A stretch of 64,000 nt of DNA, taken from contig JAPWKC010000004.1 in NCBI GenBank assembly GCA_028283725.1, positions 1,674,001 to 1,738,000 on the forward strand, given 5' to 3'. The notes below the pieces were generated by a model. The model made no database searches. It was not told the origin of the DNA and saw only the letters and a list, made by a program, of their open reading frames with translations. Positions 7,854 through 17,880 of the stretch are shown here, one piece after another. Numbering within the stretch: the first letter of the stretch is position 1; each line of letters opens with the position of its first letter. A program made the translations under genes and the position numbers. Source of the DNA: Neorhizobium sp. (lineage in GTDB: Bacteria; Pseudomonadota; Alphaproteobacteria; Rhizobiales; Rhizobiaceae).

Positions 7854-8429
7854 TCAGCGGCCACGATGCAGGATCACCGCATAGCGGGCCGGACGGTCGG
7901 ATGGATTATGAAAATCGAAGGCGTCGCCGATATCCATGAACAGGCAATCGCCCGGTTGCAGCCGGTGTGTCACTTCCGGCAGGACCATGTGGAGCTCACC
8001 CTCGAACACCCAGATATGCTGCGTCAGCGCGCGGCTTTGCTCACGTGGCGGAAAGCTGACGCGGGCGCCGGGCGGGAACTCCACCTCGACGATATCGACC
8101 GGGCTCTGCATGCCGGGCGGCGAAACCGAGCGACGCAGATAGCCCGTCACCGGATCGCGCCACAACCGCTGCCCGCTGCGGCGCGACACGGGCGAGGTGG
8201 AGGGCTCGTCCGGCGCGAAAAAGGCAGACAACGTCAAGCCCAACCCCTCGCAGAGCCGCGCCAGAAGAGCCGCCGTCGGGCTCGCCTCGGCACGCTCGAT
8301 GCGCGAGATCATCGCCCGGCTGACACCGGAGCGCGTTGCCAGCTCGTCCAGCGTCAAGGCTCCTGCCGCTCGCAGCGTCTTCAGCCGTTCGCCGATGGCA
8401 AGTTCTATTTCCGTATCGCTTGATTCCAT
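7854..8429 (-). CDS. XRE family regulator with C-terminal cupin domain
   Basis: ATG 8429 gives MESSDTEIELAIGERLKTLR, the usual beginning of this family; an earlier in-frame ATG is at 8474. In 191 residues, the XRE helix-turn-helix lies at about 12-65 (LTLDELATRSGVSRAMISRIERAEASPT) and a cupin_2 domain at about 110-190 (HIWVFEGELHMVL, LQPGDCLFMDI). Such regulators sense a small metabolite with the cupin and repress a neighbouring transporter or enzyme. The start codon lies inside a 12-bp inverted repeat (8418-8466) shared with the divergent MFS gene, so both are probably controlled by it. No strong SD is visible, so it may be leaderless. Confidence 0.85.
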   Translation of the reverse strand: MESSDTEIELAIGERLKTLRAAGALTLDELATRSGVSRAMISRIERAEASPTAALLARLCEGLGLTLSAFFAPDEPSTSPVSRRSGQRLWRDPVTGYLRRSVSPPGMQSPVDIVEVEFPPGARVSFPPREQSRALTQHIWVFEGELHMVLPEVTHRLQPGDCLFMDIGDAFDFHNPSDRPARYAVILHRGR

Positions 8430-8466
8430 GATTTGAGAATTACATTCCCCTATAATGGAATCAAGC
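8418..8466. promoter_or_regulatory. 12-bp inverted repeat and -10 box between XRE-cupin and MFS genes
   Basis: The arms 8418-8429 and 8455-8466 are perfect reverse complements (ATGGAATCAAGC), separated by 25 nt. A perfect plus-strand -10 hexamer TATAAT (8451-8456) overlaps the right arm, and the left arm holds the XRE gene's first codons. The spacer carries a smaller GAAT-TAC-ATTC symmetry. A dimeric repressor bound here would block MFS transcription and its own gene. Confidence 0.5.
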
Positions 8467-8596
8467 TTTTTCATCGGCAGAGATCCAGGTCGGAGGAAAA
8501 TTACAACCGATGCCGCTTCCGCGATAGCGGATGTCGATGCGCCTGCGCTAAAGCATAAGCTATCACAGGAATTTCGCACAGGTCGGGGGCGCTCGC

Positions 8597-9940
8597 ATGG
8601 ACGGTCAGACACCAGCCGATCAGGCACCAGACGGCCATTTGGCCAGCGGGAAGGCAGGCGACGGGCAGGCGGGCGACCATCAGGCAGGCGACGGGCAGGC
8701 CAAAATTGCGGCGTCGCCGCTGTCGATCGCCAGCATCGTGGTATCGATGACGATCGCCGCGATCGGCAGCGGCATCATGGCGACCTACGTGCCTTTCGAA
8801 CTGACGCGGACCGGCGAAACCTGGGCAGCGAGCGCCGCCGTGCCGGCGCTCGCCTTCGGTGGACTGCTCGGCTGCGTGCTGGCCGGCCCGCTGATAAAGC
8901 GCGTCGGCCATGCGCGGCTGTTCTCCTGCTCGATGGCGATGGTGATCATCGGGGCGGTTCTGGTCGCCGCCGATCTGCCCGCCGCATGGTGGGTTCTGGC
9001 ACGCGCCATCTATGGGGCCGCATCGAACGTCAACTTCATCATCGCCCAGAGCTGGCTCAATCATGCGGCGTCCAACGAATGGCGCGGGCGGGCGATGTCG
9101 TTCTTCTATATGGCCTTCGTTCTGGGGCTTGGAGCCGGCGCGCTGGTCTTCGGCCAGATCCCGACCAGCGGCAATCTAGCGCCGCTCGCCGTCATCCTGG
9201 TGACGGCGCTCTCCATCCTGCCGATCGGGCTGACGCGCCTGCCGAACCCACCGGCACCGGCAAGCGTCAACGTCAACATCAGAAAAGCCTGGAAGATCTC
9301 TCCCGTCGGACTTGCGGGCGTTCTGGCGTCGGGCGGGCTGTCCATGGTGGTGCAGGGTTTCACGCCGATCTATGCCTCCACCAATGGCGTGTCGCAGGGC
9401 AATGTGGCGCTTCTGATGTTCGTTATGCAGACCGGTCTTCTCTTCGTCCAATACCCGCTTGGCATGCTGTCGGACAGGATGGACCGGCGCTATGTGCTGC
9501 TCATCACCTGCATGCTGATCGTGATGGCCGGTTTCGCCGCCTTCTTCTCCTCTTTTGCGGCGCTGTCGCTGCTGATGATCACGTTCCTGGTTTTCGGCGG
9601 CTCGGTCGAGACCGTCTATTCGGTGGCGAATGCGCATGCCAACGACCGGGCCGACCCCGGCGATTTCGTACCGCTCTCCTCGACGCTGCTCGTCGCATGG
9701 TCGACGGCTGCAACGATCGTGCCGCTTCTGGTCACGATGATCTCGCCATTTTCAGGCCCGCGCACCTTCATCGTCGCCGCGATGCTGGTGGCGGTGGCCT
9801 ATGGTCTTTTCATCCTGCGGCGGCTGAAGGAGCGGGCGCCGGCGCCGGAAGCGGAGCGCGAAAGCCACGAACTTCGAACCGCGCAGATGCCGAACGCGGC
9901 GATCATCACGGATCCGGAAGGCGGCACGGGCGCGAAATAG
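8597..9940 (+). CDS. MFS transporter (YcaD-like)
   Basis: 447 residues. ATG 8597 follows a GGGGG stretch. Residues 1-38 are a low-complexity tail with tandem repeats (GDGQAGDHQAGDGQA); from about 40 there are 12 hydrophobic segments. The loop GPLIKRVGHARLF after helix 2 and PLGMLSDRMDRRYVLL after helix 8 are MFS motif-A loops. It is divergent from the XRE-cupin regulator and shares its putative operator, so it is a likely target. Substrate unknown. Confidence 0.83.
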   Translation: MDGQTPADQAPDGHLASGKAGDGQAGDHQAGDGQAKIAASPLSIASIVVSMTIAAIGSGIMATYVPFELTRTGETWAASAAVPALAFGGLLGCVLAGPLIKRVGHARLFSCSMAMVIIGAVLVAADLPAAWWVLARAIYGAASNVNFIIAQSWLNHAASNEWRGRAMSFFYMAFVLGLGAGALVFGQIPTSGNLAPLAVILVTALSILPIGLTRLPNPPAPASVNVNIRKAWKISPVGLAGVLASGGLSMVVQGFTPIYASTNGVSQGNVALLMFVMQTGLLFVQYPLGMLSDRMDRRYVLLITCMLIVMAGFAAFFSSFAALSLLMITFLVFGGSVETVYSVANAHANDRADPGDFVPLSSTLLVAWSTAATIVPLLVTMISPFSGPRTFIVAAMLVAVAYGLFILRRLKERAPAPEAERESHELRTAQMPNAAIITDPEGGTGAK

Positions 9941-10032
9941 GCGCGCAATAGCGGCAAATCCGGCCGTTATGCTGAACGAAGCCTTATCTTTCCGCTTTGC
10001 GGGGAAGATTCGCACTGCTATATGCGCGAGCC

Positions 10033-11856
<1,824 letters not shown>

Positions 11857-11903
11857 GGCGGTCCTCCCGTCGTTCCATCCGACCAGAAAGCCTCGTTTTC
11901 GCC

Positions 11904-11976
11904 ATCCTCGCCCCGTGGCGAGGATCAAAACACGTCACGATGGCGGTAAGCAGATCCTCTAAACAAGCCAGAGGAT
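11904..11976. repeat. two stem-loops between lepA and ccdA
   Basis: A perfect 9-bp hairpin, ATCCTCGCC (11904-11912) with GGCGAGGAT (11917-11925), is followed 28 nt later by a 7-bp hairpin ATCCTCT (11954-11960) with AGAGGAT (11970-11976). The arms share ATCCTC. No T-run follows either, so they are poor intrinsic terminators; they may be a Rho-dependent end of lepA or an intergenic repeat. Confidence 0.4.
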
Positions 11977-12057
11977 GACGGAGGAGAGGCTTTCTGCGTC
12001 ATTTTCATCGGCTCGCAATCGCGCTATGCTCGTCCGCGACACCCGGAGGCTGAAGCC

Positions 12058-12288
12058 ATGACGCGGCATGCCAAGATTTCATCCGATGCCAAGCCTGATG
12101 ATGCATTGCTCGAAGAAGCGCAGGCCCTGAAGATCGAGACCGTCGGTCTTGATGCTGCGGGCCTCAAGACCGCGGTGCGCAAGGAGAAGGAGCGGCTGTT
12201 CCTCATCGAGAACGCCGAGGCGATCCGTTATTCCAACGAATACGTGGAGACGCACGGGTTGCCGCTCGCCAAATACCGGCTGTTCTGA
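12058..12288 (+). CDS. ccdA: type II antitoxin, CcdA family
   Basis: 76 residues. The N-terminal third would form the DNA-binding part. The C-terminal half (KTAVRKEKERLFLIENAEAIRYSNEYVETHGLPLAKYRLF) matches the CcdA toxin-neutralising tail, where a helix ending in GLPL-x-x-YR wraps the toxin. Its TGA overlaps the ATG of the CcdB gene by one base (TGATG), so the two are translationally coupled. It should bind CcdB and autorepress the operon. Confidence 0.88.
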   Translation: MTRHAKISSDAKPDDALLEEAQALKIETVGLDAAGLKTAVRKEKERLFLIENAEAIRYSNEYVETHGLPLAKYRLF

Positions 12289-12587
12289 TGGCACGGTTCG
12301 ATGTCTATCGATTGAAGACCGATCAGGCACTGGCGATGGATATCCAGGCCGATTTGCTAGACAGGCTGGAGACGCGGATCGTCATCCCGCTTCTCTGCAT
12401 CGATGACTTCGCGGAGCCTGTGATGCGCCTGAACCCGAGAGTGGCGATCGATGGCACAGTTTATCACCTGATAACCCACATGATGGGTAGTATCCCGGTC
12501 AAGGAGATTGCCGGTACAGTTGGCAATCTCTCGGCCCAGTATGACGAAATCGTCTCGGCGGTGGATCTTCTGTTCCAAGGCTTCTAA
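12288..12587 (+). CDS. ccdB: type II toxin CcdB, DNA gyrase inhibitor
   Basis: 99 residues, the family length. It begins MARFDVYRLKTDQALAMDIQ with a compact beta-rich fold, contains RIVIPLL and ends in ...AVDLLFQGF, like CcdB, whose C-terminal residues contact the gyrase A subunit. It lies directly behind ccdA with a one-base overlap. The pair is intact, with no frameshift. Plasmid CcdB stops gyrase; chromosomal versions may act in stress tolerance or stabilise the locus. Confidence 0.88.
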   Translation: MARFDVYRLKTDQALAMDIQADLLDRLETRIVIPLLCIDDFAEPVMRLNPRVAIDGTVYHLITHMMGSIPVKEIAGTVGNLSAQYDEIVSAVDLLFQGF

Positions 12588-12596
12588 GCCTCAACC

Positions 12597-13301
12597 TCAA
12601 ACGCCGCGCATCAAACCGCCATCCACCTTCAAATTCTGCCCGGTGATATAGCCCGCCCCTTCCGACAGCAGGAACGCCACGGTGGCGGCGATCTCGTCGC
12701 TCGTGCCGTAGCGACCCATGGGCACGCTGGCGCGGCGTTCGTCGGTCTGCGGCAGGCTGTCGATCCAACCCGGCAGGACGTTGTTGATGCGGATATTGTC
12801 GGGAGCATAGGTATCGGCAAAAATCTTCGTATAGGCGGAAAGGCCGGCGCGGAAGACGGCCGATGTCGGGAACATCGCCGCCGGCTCGAAGGCCCAGGCG
12901 GTGGAGATATTGACGATCGCGCCCGACTTCTGCGCCTGCATGATCGGCGTCACCAACCGGACGGGGCGCACGACGTTCATCAGATAGACGTCCATGCCGG
13001 TGTGCCATTGCTCGTCGGTGATGGCGGTTATCTCGGCGCGGGGGCCGTGGCCGGCGCTGTTGACCAGCGCATCGATGCGGCCCCACTTTTCCATCGTCAG
13101 GTCGACGAGGCGCTGCAGATCGTCGTTCGACTGGTTGGAGCCGGTGACGCCGAGACCGCCGAGTTCTGCCGCCAGGGCCTCTCCCTTGCCGGACGAAGAC
13201 AGGATGGCGACCTTGTAACCGTCGGCCGCAAGCCTGCGTGCCGAGGCCGCTCCCATGCCGCTGCCGCCCGCCGTGACGATTGCTACCTTTACAACTGACA
13301 T
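12597..13301 (-). CDS. short-chain dehydrogenase/reductase-like protein with altered catalytic pair
   Basis: ATG 13301 starts MSVVKVAIVTAGGSGMG with an SD (GGAGGAG) just upstream; the longer frame is spurious. 234 residues, classical SDR length. The cofactor motif is TAGGSGMG (instead of TGxxxGIG), followed by NSAG near 88 and NIST near 138. At the active site YxxxK is replaced: aligned by length it reads S-A-V-F-R, so Tyr is Ser and Lys is Arg. The C-terminus is typical (IRINNVLPG, ITGQNLKVDGG). It may bind NAD(P) without standard reductase activity. It converges with ccdB. Confidence 0.78.
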   Translation of the reverse strand: MSVVKVAIVTAGGSGMGAASARRLAADGYKVAILSSSGKGEALAAELGGLGVTGSNQSNDDLQRLVDLTMEKWGRIDALVNSAGHGPRAEITAITDEQWHTGMDVYLMNVVRPVRLVTPIMQAQKSGAIVNISTAWAFEPAAMFPTSAVFRAGLSAYTKIFADTYAPDNIRINNVLPGWIDSLPQTDERRASVPMGRYGTSDEIAATVAFLLSEGAGYITGQNLKVDGGLMRGV

Positions 13302-13473
13302 GACCTGCTCCTCCTGATCGATTTCTCGACCATGATTAGCAGCTTTCTGCCGGTCCGGCATCGCGATCGCGCATGAAGCACCTTGAAAAATGATGTCGGT
13401 CTTTCGCCGCTTGCTCTTGCGACGAGGATGGAGACCGGGCGCGCGAGAGCAAGCGGCCGGCGATCGCCCGGTG

Positions 13474-13740
13474 CTACTCGGCCACCGCCCAGTCCGGCCC
13501 GATGCCGCGGCCGCTGACCAGCCAGGCGAGGCTGACATCGAGCACGGCGGCGACGGTGTCGAGATGACCGGCGATCGGCTCGGCGCGGTCGTTTTCCCAA
13601 GACGCCCAGACATCCTCGTGGACGCCAGCCATATCGGCCGCTTCCGGGATCGTCACCTCGCAGGCATCACGCGCCAGCGACATGCGCCCGCCGATCGTGT
13701 CGTCGCTCGGGATGACATCTTCCATGCCGTCGATGAACAT
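13474..13740 (-). CDS. small helix-turn-helix (XRE-like) protein
   Basis: The ATG at 13740 gives 88 residues. The centre (MSLARDACEVTIPEAADMAGVHEDVWASWENDRAEP) reads as an XRE helix-turn-helix with the conserved W-x-x-W/E-N-D-R ending, followed by DTVAAVLDVSLAWLVSGRG, also typical of XRE proteins. It lies 82 nt downstream of the betaine-binding protein gene on the same strand and might be cotranscribed, but no target is evident. No SD is clear, so the start is uncertain. Confidence 0.65.
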   Translation of the reverse strand: MFIDGMEDVIPSDDTIGGRMSLARDACEVTIPEAADMAGVHEDVWASWENDRAEPIAGHLDTVAAVLDVSLAWLVSGRGIGPDWAVAE

Positions 13741-13822
13741 TGTTTTGAGGTCCTTGTTCGCTTGGTCACTCGCAAGAGAGGATGCGGACCTTATCAAGCC
13801 CGCATCCGCCAGACGCCGTCGA

Positions 13823-14716
13823 TCAGCCCTTTTCGGCGCCGTCGGCAAGCCAGGCCTTGATCTGATCCGGGTGGTCGGCGATGTATTTGTCGACCGCTGC
13901 GTCATAAGAGGTCTTCTGGGCGTCGAACATCGCAGCCTCCAGATCCGGGAGCGGCAGCTTCATGCGCGACAGGAAGGCGGCCGCCTTGGGGTTTTCAGCC
14001 TTGAAACCCTTGTGCGCCAGAACATCCACGTGTTCTGCCTCGCCCAGCGACGACTTCGGATCGGCGATGTAGCGCAGCTCGTATTTGCCGAACATCCAGT
14101 GCGGGCTCCAGGCGGTGGCGACGAACCACTTGTTGGTCCTGATATCGCGATCGACCGTCGTAAGCATGCCGGCCTCGCTCGAGACCTGCAGCTTGTACTT
14201 GGAGAGGTCGTAATCCTTCAGCGCCTTTTCCGACAGGCGAGTAAGGCCAGCGCCCGGATCGATGCCTGCGACGGTGCCGGCAAGCTTTTCCTGCACTTCG
14301 GGTTTCTTCAGATCCTCGATCGAGGAAATCTCGCTTTCGGGAATGTATTTCGGCACGACCCAGCCCAGCTTGGCGCCATCATATACCGTGCCCAGCGTCT
14401 CGACGCGGTTCTTGACGCGCTTGTAGTAGTCGGCATGGGTCGCGGGCAGCCAGGCCATCATCATGGCGTCAATATCGCCGCGGCTGACGCCCTGATAGAG
14501 GGGCGCGACATCGGTCTGCACCAGTTCGACCTTCTGGCCGAGCTTGTCCTTGATCAGCTTGGCGGCAAGCTTGGTGACGAATTCGGCATCCGACCATGCG
14601 GCCCAGCCGATCTTGACGGTCTTCTGTTCATCTGCGGCAGAGGCCGTGACCGGTGCGGCCATGGTGCCGCCGAGGATCGCTGCGGCAAGGCCGAGCGTCG
14701 CGAAAGTCTTCAACAT
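13823..14716 (-). CDS. proX: glycine betaine/choline ABC transporter substrate-binding protein (ProX/OpuAC type)
   Basis: ATG 14716 has AAAAGGAG in front and opens a Sec signal peptide cleaved after about residue 28 (VTASAADE). The 297-residue protein has the OpuAC fold with aromatic ligand-box residues: KIGWAAWSDAEF at the mature N-terminus and TAWSPHWMFGKYELRYI near 205. These tryptophans normally form the cage for quaternary ammonium groups. Last gene of the proVWX operon; rhizobia use such systems (Cho/Prb types) for choline or betaine uptake as osmoprotectant and nutrient. Which ligand is preferred cannot be read. Confidence 0.9.
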   Translation of the reverse strand: MLKTFATLGLAAAILGGTMAAPVTASAADEQKTVKIGWAAWSDAEFVTKLAAKLIKDKLGQKVELVQTDVAPLYQGVSRGDIDAMMMAWLPATHADYYKRVKNRVETLGTVYDGAKLGWVVPKYIPESEISSIEDLKKPEVQEKLAGTVAGIDPGAGLTRLSEKALKDYDLSKYKLQVSSEAGMLTTVDRDIRTNKWFVATAWSPHWMFGKYELRYIADPKSSLGEAEHVDVLAHKGFKAENPKAAAFLSRMKLPLPDLEAAMFDAQKTSYDAAVDKYIADHPDQIKAWLADGAEKG

Positions 14717-14789
14717 GCATGCTCCTTTTGGGAGTTGGTGTGCGGCACGCCGGTGATGGCGCGCCATGGAAAGGATGTCCGGCAAAGGT

Positions 14790-15686
14790 TCAGGTAGCGG
14801 GAACGGCCGAGACCGGTGGTGCGGAGACTGCGGTGCTGCGACGGCGCAGCAGCGACTGAAGCACGCTTGCACGGCCCGAACCGAGGCTCTGGGTGAGGCG
14901 GTCGAGGATGACGGCGAGAACGACGACGGCAAGACCGCCTTCGAAGCCGGTGCCGACATCAAGACGCTGGATGCCGGTCAGAACCGTGTTGCCGATGCCA
15001 CCGGCGCCGATCATCGAGGCGATGACCACCATGGACAGCGACAGCATGATCGTCTGGTTGATGCCGGCCATGATCGAGGGCATGGCGTTCGGCAACTGCA
15101 CCTTGAACAGAAGCTGGGCGCGGGTGCAGCCGAAGGCATTGCCGGCCTCGATGAATTCCGCATGTACCTGACGGATGCCGAGATTGGTCAATCGCACGAC
15201 CGGCGGCATGGAGAAAATCACGGTGGCGATTGCCCCCGGCACGGCGCCAAGCCCGAAGAACATCGCTGCCGGAATGAGGTAGACGAAGGCCGGCATGGTC
15301 TGCATCAGGTCGAGGATCGGCCGCACGATGGTGGCGACCGTATCCCTGCGGGCCATGGCGATGCCGAGCGGCAGGCCGATGACCATCGCCATCAGGGTGG
15401 AGGCAATGACAAGCGACAGCGTTTCCATCATCGCGCCCCATAGGCCCATATGGGTTACGAGATAAAGCGCCACGCCGGTGAAGACGGCAAAGCCGACGCC
15501 GACACGCCAGAGCGACAAGAGGACGAGGATGGCAATGCCAAGCGGCATGGGAATGGCGACAAGTCCCGATTGAATGCCGCCGGTAACGAAGCCGATCACG
15601 GCTGCGATCAAATCCAGCGCGGGCGAAAAGTTGTCGAGGACATAGTTGACGGCCGTGTCCACGGCGCCACCGATATCAAAGTTCAT
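14790..15686 (-). CDS. proW: glycine betaine/choline ABC transporter permease (ProW type)
   Basis: 298 residues with about 6-7 membrane segments. The EAA-type loop is at about 185-205 (EFIEAGNAFGCTRAQLLFKVQLPNAMPSIMAG), where the ATPase docks, and the BPD_transp_1 region spans about 85-270. The sequence DLMQTMPAFVYLIPAAMFFGLGAVPG is characteristic of ProW. The tail after 275 is a low-complexity Ser/Ala/Val stretch. It lies between the ATPase and binding-protein genes. Confidence 0.92.
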   Translation of the reverse strand: MNFDIGGAVDTAVNYVLDNFSPALDLIAAVIGFVTGGIQSGLVAIPMPLGIAILVLLSLWRVGVGFAVFTGVALYLVTHMGLWGAMMETLSLVIASTLMAMVIGLPLGIAMARRDTVATIVRPILDLMQTMPAFVYLIPAAMFFGLGAVPGAIATVIFSMPPVVRLTNLGIRQVHAEFIEAGNAFGCTRAQLLFKVQLPNAMPSIMAGINQTIMLSLSMVVIASMIGAGGIGNTVLTGIQRLDVGTGFEGGLAVVVLAVILDRLTQSLGSGRASVLQSLLRRRSTAVSAPPVSAVPAT

Positions 15687-15740
15687 GGGAAGTTTCCGAT
15701 CGATTGGGTGCTCGTTCGCGGGCGATCAGCTTTTCGGCGA

Positions 15741-17039
15741 TCAGCCGGCGCGGTCGAGCGTTTCGAGAAGGGCGGATTTGCTGATCGAGCCGATATAGCG
15801 GTTGCCATCATCGACGACCGGCACCGGCCAGGGACTGGCCGCCACCTTGCCAAGCACGTTGGACAGCGTCTCGGACGCGTCGATCGTCTCGACCTCGGGC
15901 AGGAAGGCGTGGCGATAGGCATCCGCCTGAGTGGCTTGCGGCGTCGCCTGAAGCCCCTGCCCGCCCGTTTCGCCGACGAGCGCGGCGGCGGCCTTGCGCT
16001 CACGCAGCCTTTCGACCAGCGAGGCCTGACTGACCATGCCGTGATAGCGCTTGTCGCGGCCGATGATGATCGCATAATCGCGATCGTAGCTCTTCATCCG
16101 CTCCAAGGCTGCCGCAGCCGACACGCCCTGCCGCTCGATGATCGTCACCTGGTTCTTGCGGGCGATATCGCCGGCCTTGAACACCTGGCTCACATCGACA
16201 TTGCGGAAGAAGGAACGGACATAATCATTGGCCGGGCTCATGACGATCTCGTCCGGCGTGCCGACCTGCACGACATTGCCGTTCTGCATGATGCAGATGC
16301 GGTCGCCGATGCGCATCGCCTCATCGAGATCGTGGCTGACGAAGACGATGGTGCGGCTATGCTCGGCCTGAAGGCGGACAAGCTCATCCTGCATTTCGGT
16401 GCGGATCAGCGGATCGAGGGCGGAAAAAGCCTCGTCCATCAGAAGGATGCCCGGTTCTGCAGCAAGCGCGCGGGCAAGACCCACCCGCTGCTTCATGCCA
16501 CCGGACAGCTGGTCGGGACGGCTTTCCGCATAGCCGTCGAGACCGACGGCCGTCAGAGCGGCAAGCGCCTTTTCCTTGCGCTCGGCCTCGCCGACGCCGG
16601 CCACTTCCAGCCCGAAGGCGGCATTGTTCAGGACGGTGCGGTTGGGAAGCAGGGCAAAGGACTGGAAGACCATGCCGATATTGCGACGGCGGACCGCGAT
16701 CAGTTCGCGGCGCGACATTTTCGTAATGTCCTGGCCATCGATCTCGATCGAACCCGCAGTCGGCTCGATCAGCCGGTTTAAAAGCCGCAGAAGCGTGGAT
16801 TTGCCCGAACCCGAAAGGCCCATGATGACGAAGATCTCGCCGGCCCTGATGTCGAAGCTCGCATCGTTGACGCCGACCGAACAGCCGGTGGCCGCGTGAA
16901 TTTCCTGTTTCGTCTTTCCGGCGCGAACCATGTCGAGCGCCTTGTCCGGCCTTTCGCCGAAAATCTTGTAGACGTTCTTGAGACTGATCTTGGTCGAAGC
17001 CGGTTCAACCGGCGCGTCATTTTCAGTTGTAAAAGCCAT
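15741..17039 (-). CDS. proV: glycine betaine/choline ABC transporter ATPase (ProV type) with CBS domains
   Basis: 432 residues. Walker A GLSGSGKST (74-82), signature LSGGMKQR near 180, Walker B ILLMDEAFSALDP near 200, switch His in VSHDLDEA. The C-terminal third (about 290-430) contains two CBS repeats (KSYDRDYAIIIGRDKRYHGMV; WPVPVVDDGNRYIGSISKSAL), which in OpuA/ProV proteins sense ionic strength and gate transport. First gene of the operon, followed by proW and proX; 516 nt of non-coding sequence precede it. Confidence 0.93.
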   Translation of the reverse strand: MAFTTENDAPVEPASTKISLKNVYKIFGERPDKALDMVRAGKTKQEIHAATGCSVGVNDASFDIRAGEIFVIMGLSGSGKSTLLRLLNRLIEPTAGSIEIDGQDITKMSRRELIAVRRRNIGMVFQSFALLPNRTVLNNAAFGLEVAGVGEAERKEKALAALTAVGLDGYAESRPDQLSGGMKQRVGLARALAAEPGILLMDEAFSALDPLIRTEMQDELVRLQAEHSRTIVFVSHDLDEAMRIGDRICIMQNGNVVQVGTPDEIVMSPANDYVRSFFRNVDVSQVFKAGDIARKNQVTIIERQGVSAAAALERMKSYDRDYAIIIGRDKRYHGMVSQASLVERLRERKAAAALVGETGGQGLQATPQATQADAYRHAFLPEVETIDASETLSNVLGKVAASPWPVPVVDDGNRYIGSISKSALLETLDRAG

Positions 17040-17556
17040 AAATCTCTCGGCCAGGACTCGATAGTCCGGGCAAACTCCTTGTCGTTTTCAGCCCAATGAG
17101 ACCGATGTAGAAACATCGATCTTCTTTTGTTTAACTCGTTCGATCACAGTCACTCCGAGACGTTTCAAACATCGATCGGAGATGATCGTCTTCATGTCGC
17201 GATATCGGGAAACAATACCCCAGCGAGACAACGTGAATGTTGGATCCACTCGTCTTCTGCGACCCCAGCAGCCATGCTCGGCTAAGACAGTTTTAGGGTC
17301 CGGCATGCTGGATGTCCACAAATTCGGCGCATTTTTTCTGATGCGGCCAATGTTTCATTTGCGCCATTGACAGCTGCATCCACTGTGGGGCAACGCATCC
17401 CGGACGCTCGAACACCGCAGTAAAAAAGACTTCACGACTTCGTGAAATCAACCACTGATTGCCGAAAAAGCAAGAAGGCCGCCTGCCTTCCGGCAAGCGA
17501 CCCATCTCAAACGTGCATATCGTGGCGGGTATTACCGCCATCGGCTGGCCGGCATG
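17040..17556. other. non-coding region upstream of the betaine operon
   Basis: No convincing gene; short frames here have no SD or recognisable protein. It must hold the proV promoter. Structured stretches include an imperfect pair 17265-17270/17276 with GCATGCTGG (17303-17311) and CGCAT/ATGCG (17328-17332, 17341-17345) around a T-run, which might be a small RNA. Near 17463-17500 a GAAGGC/GCCTTC hairpin followed on the minus strand by CTTTTT may terminate the 107-residue gene at 17557. Confidence 0.4.
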
Positions 17557-17880
17557 TTAAGGCTGGCTCGTACCACCGGTACCGCCATTGGCCGGAGCGG
17601 CAGGCGCAGCGTTATTGCCGGCCGGCGGGGTTGCCGGTGTCATCGGAGCCGGGGCCGGCGTCGTCTGGGTCTGTGCCGGCGGCGCGGTCGATGATGTGGT
17701 CGTCTGGTCGGTGGCGGTGCTGCCACCCATCTGCGACCAGACGAAGGCACCGACGACGACGACTGCCAGAATGGCGACCCAGGTTACCCAGGACGAGCGT
17801 TTCTGACGGACATCCGTCGTATTGCGGAGGTCCGGAGTACGAAGGTCCGGACGGTTGGTCTGATTGGGATCGTAAGCCAT
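17557..17880 (-). CDS. single-pass membrane protein with Pro/Thr/Ala-rich tail, unknown function
   Basis: ATG 17880 with GGAGGAACATTCC upstream. 107 residues: a hydrophilic N-terminus (MAYDPNQTNRPDLRTPDLRN), one hydrophobic helix at about 32-50 (VTWVAILAVVVVGAFVWSQM), then a low-complexity tail of Thr, Pro, Ala and Gly. By the positive-inside rule the tail is probably periplasmic. Small proteins of this design are common in rhizobia without known function. It is divergent from the dehydrogenase at 18107. Confidence 0.7.
   Translation of the reverse strand: MAYDPNQTNRPDLRTPDLRNTTDVRQKRSSWVTWVAILAVVVVGAFVWSQMGGSTATDQTTTSSTAPPAQTQTTPAPAPMTPATPPAGNNAAPAAPANGGTGGTSQP

Noticed and set aside
8455-9951. 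A 498-codon plus-strand frame overlapping the second MFS gene
   Set aside because: It is in another frame from the MFS protein, has no hydrophobic pattern and is rich in Arg and Gly.
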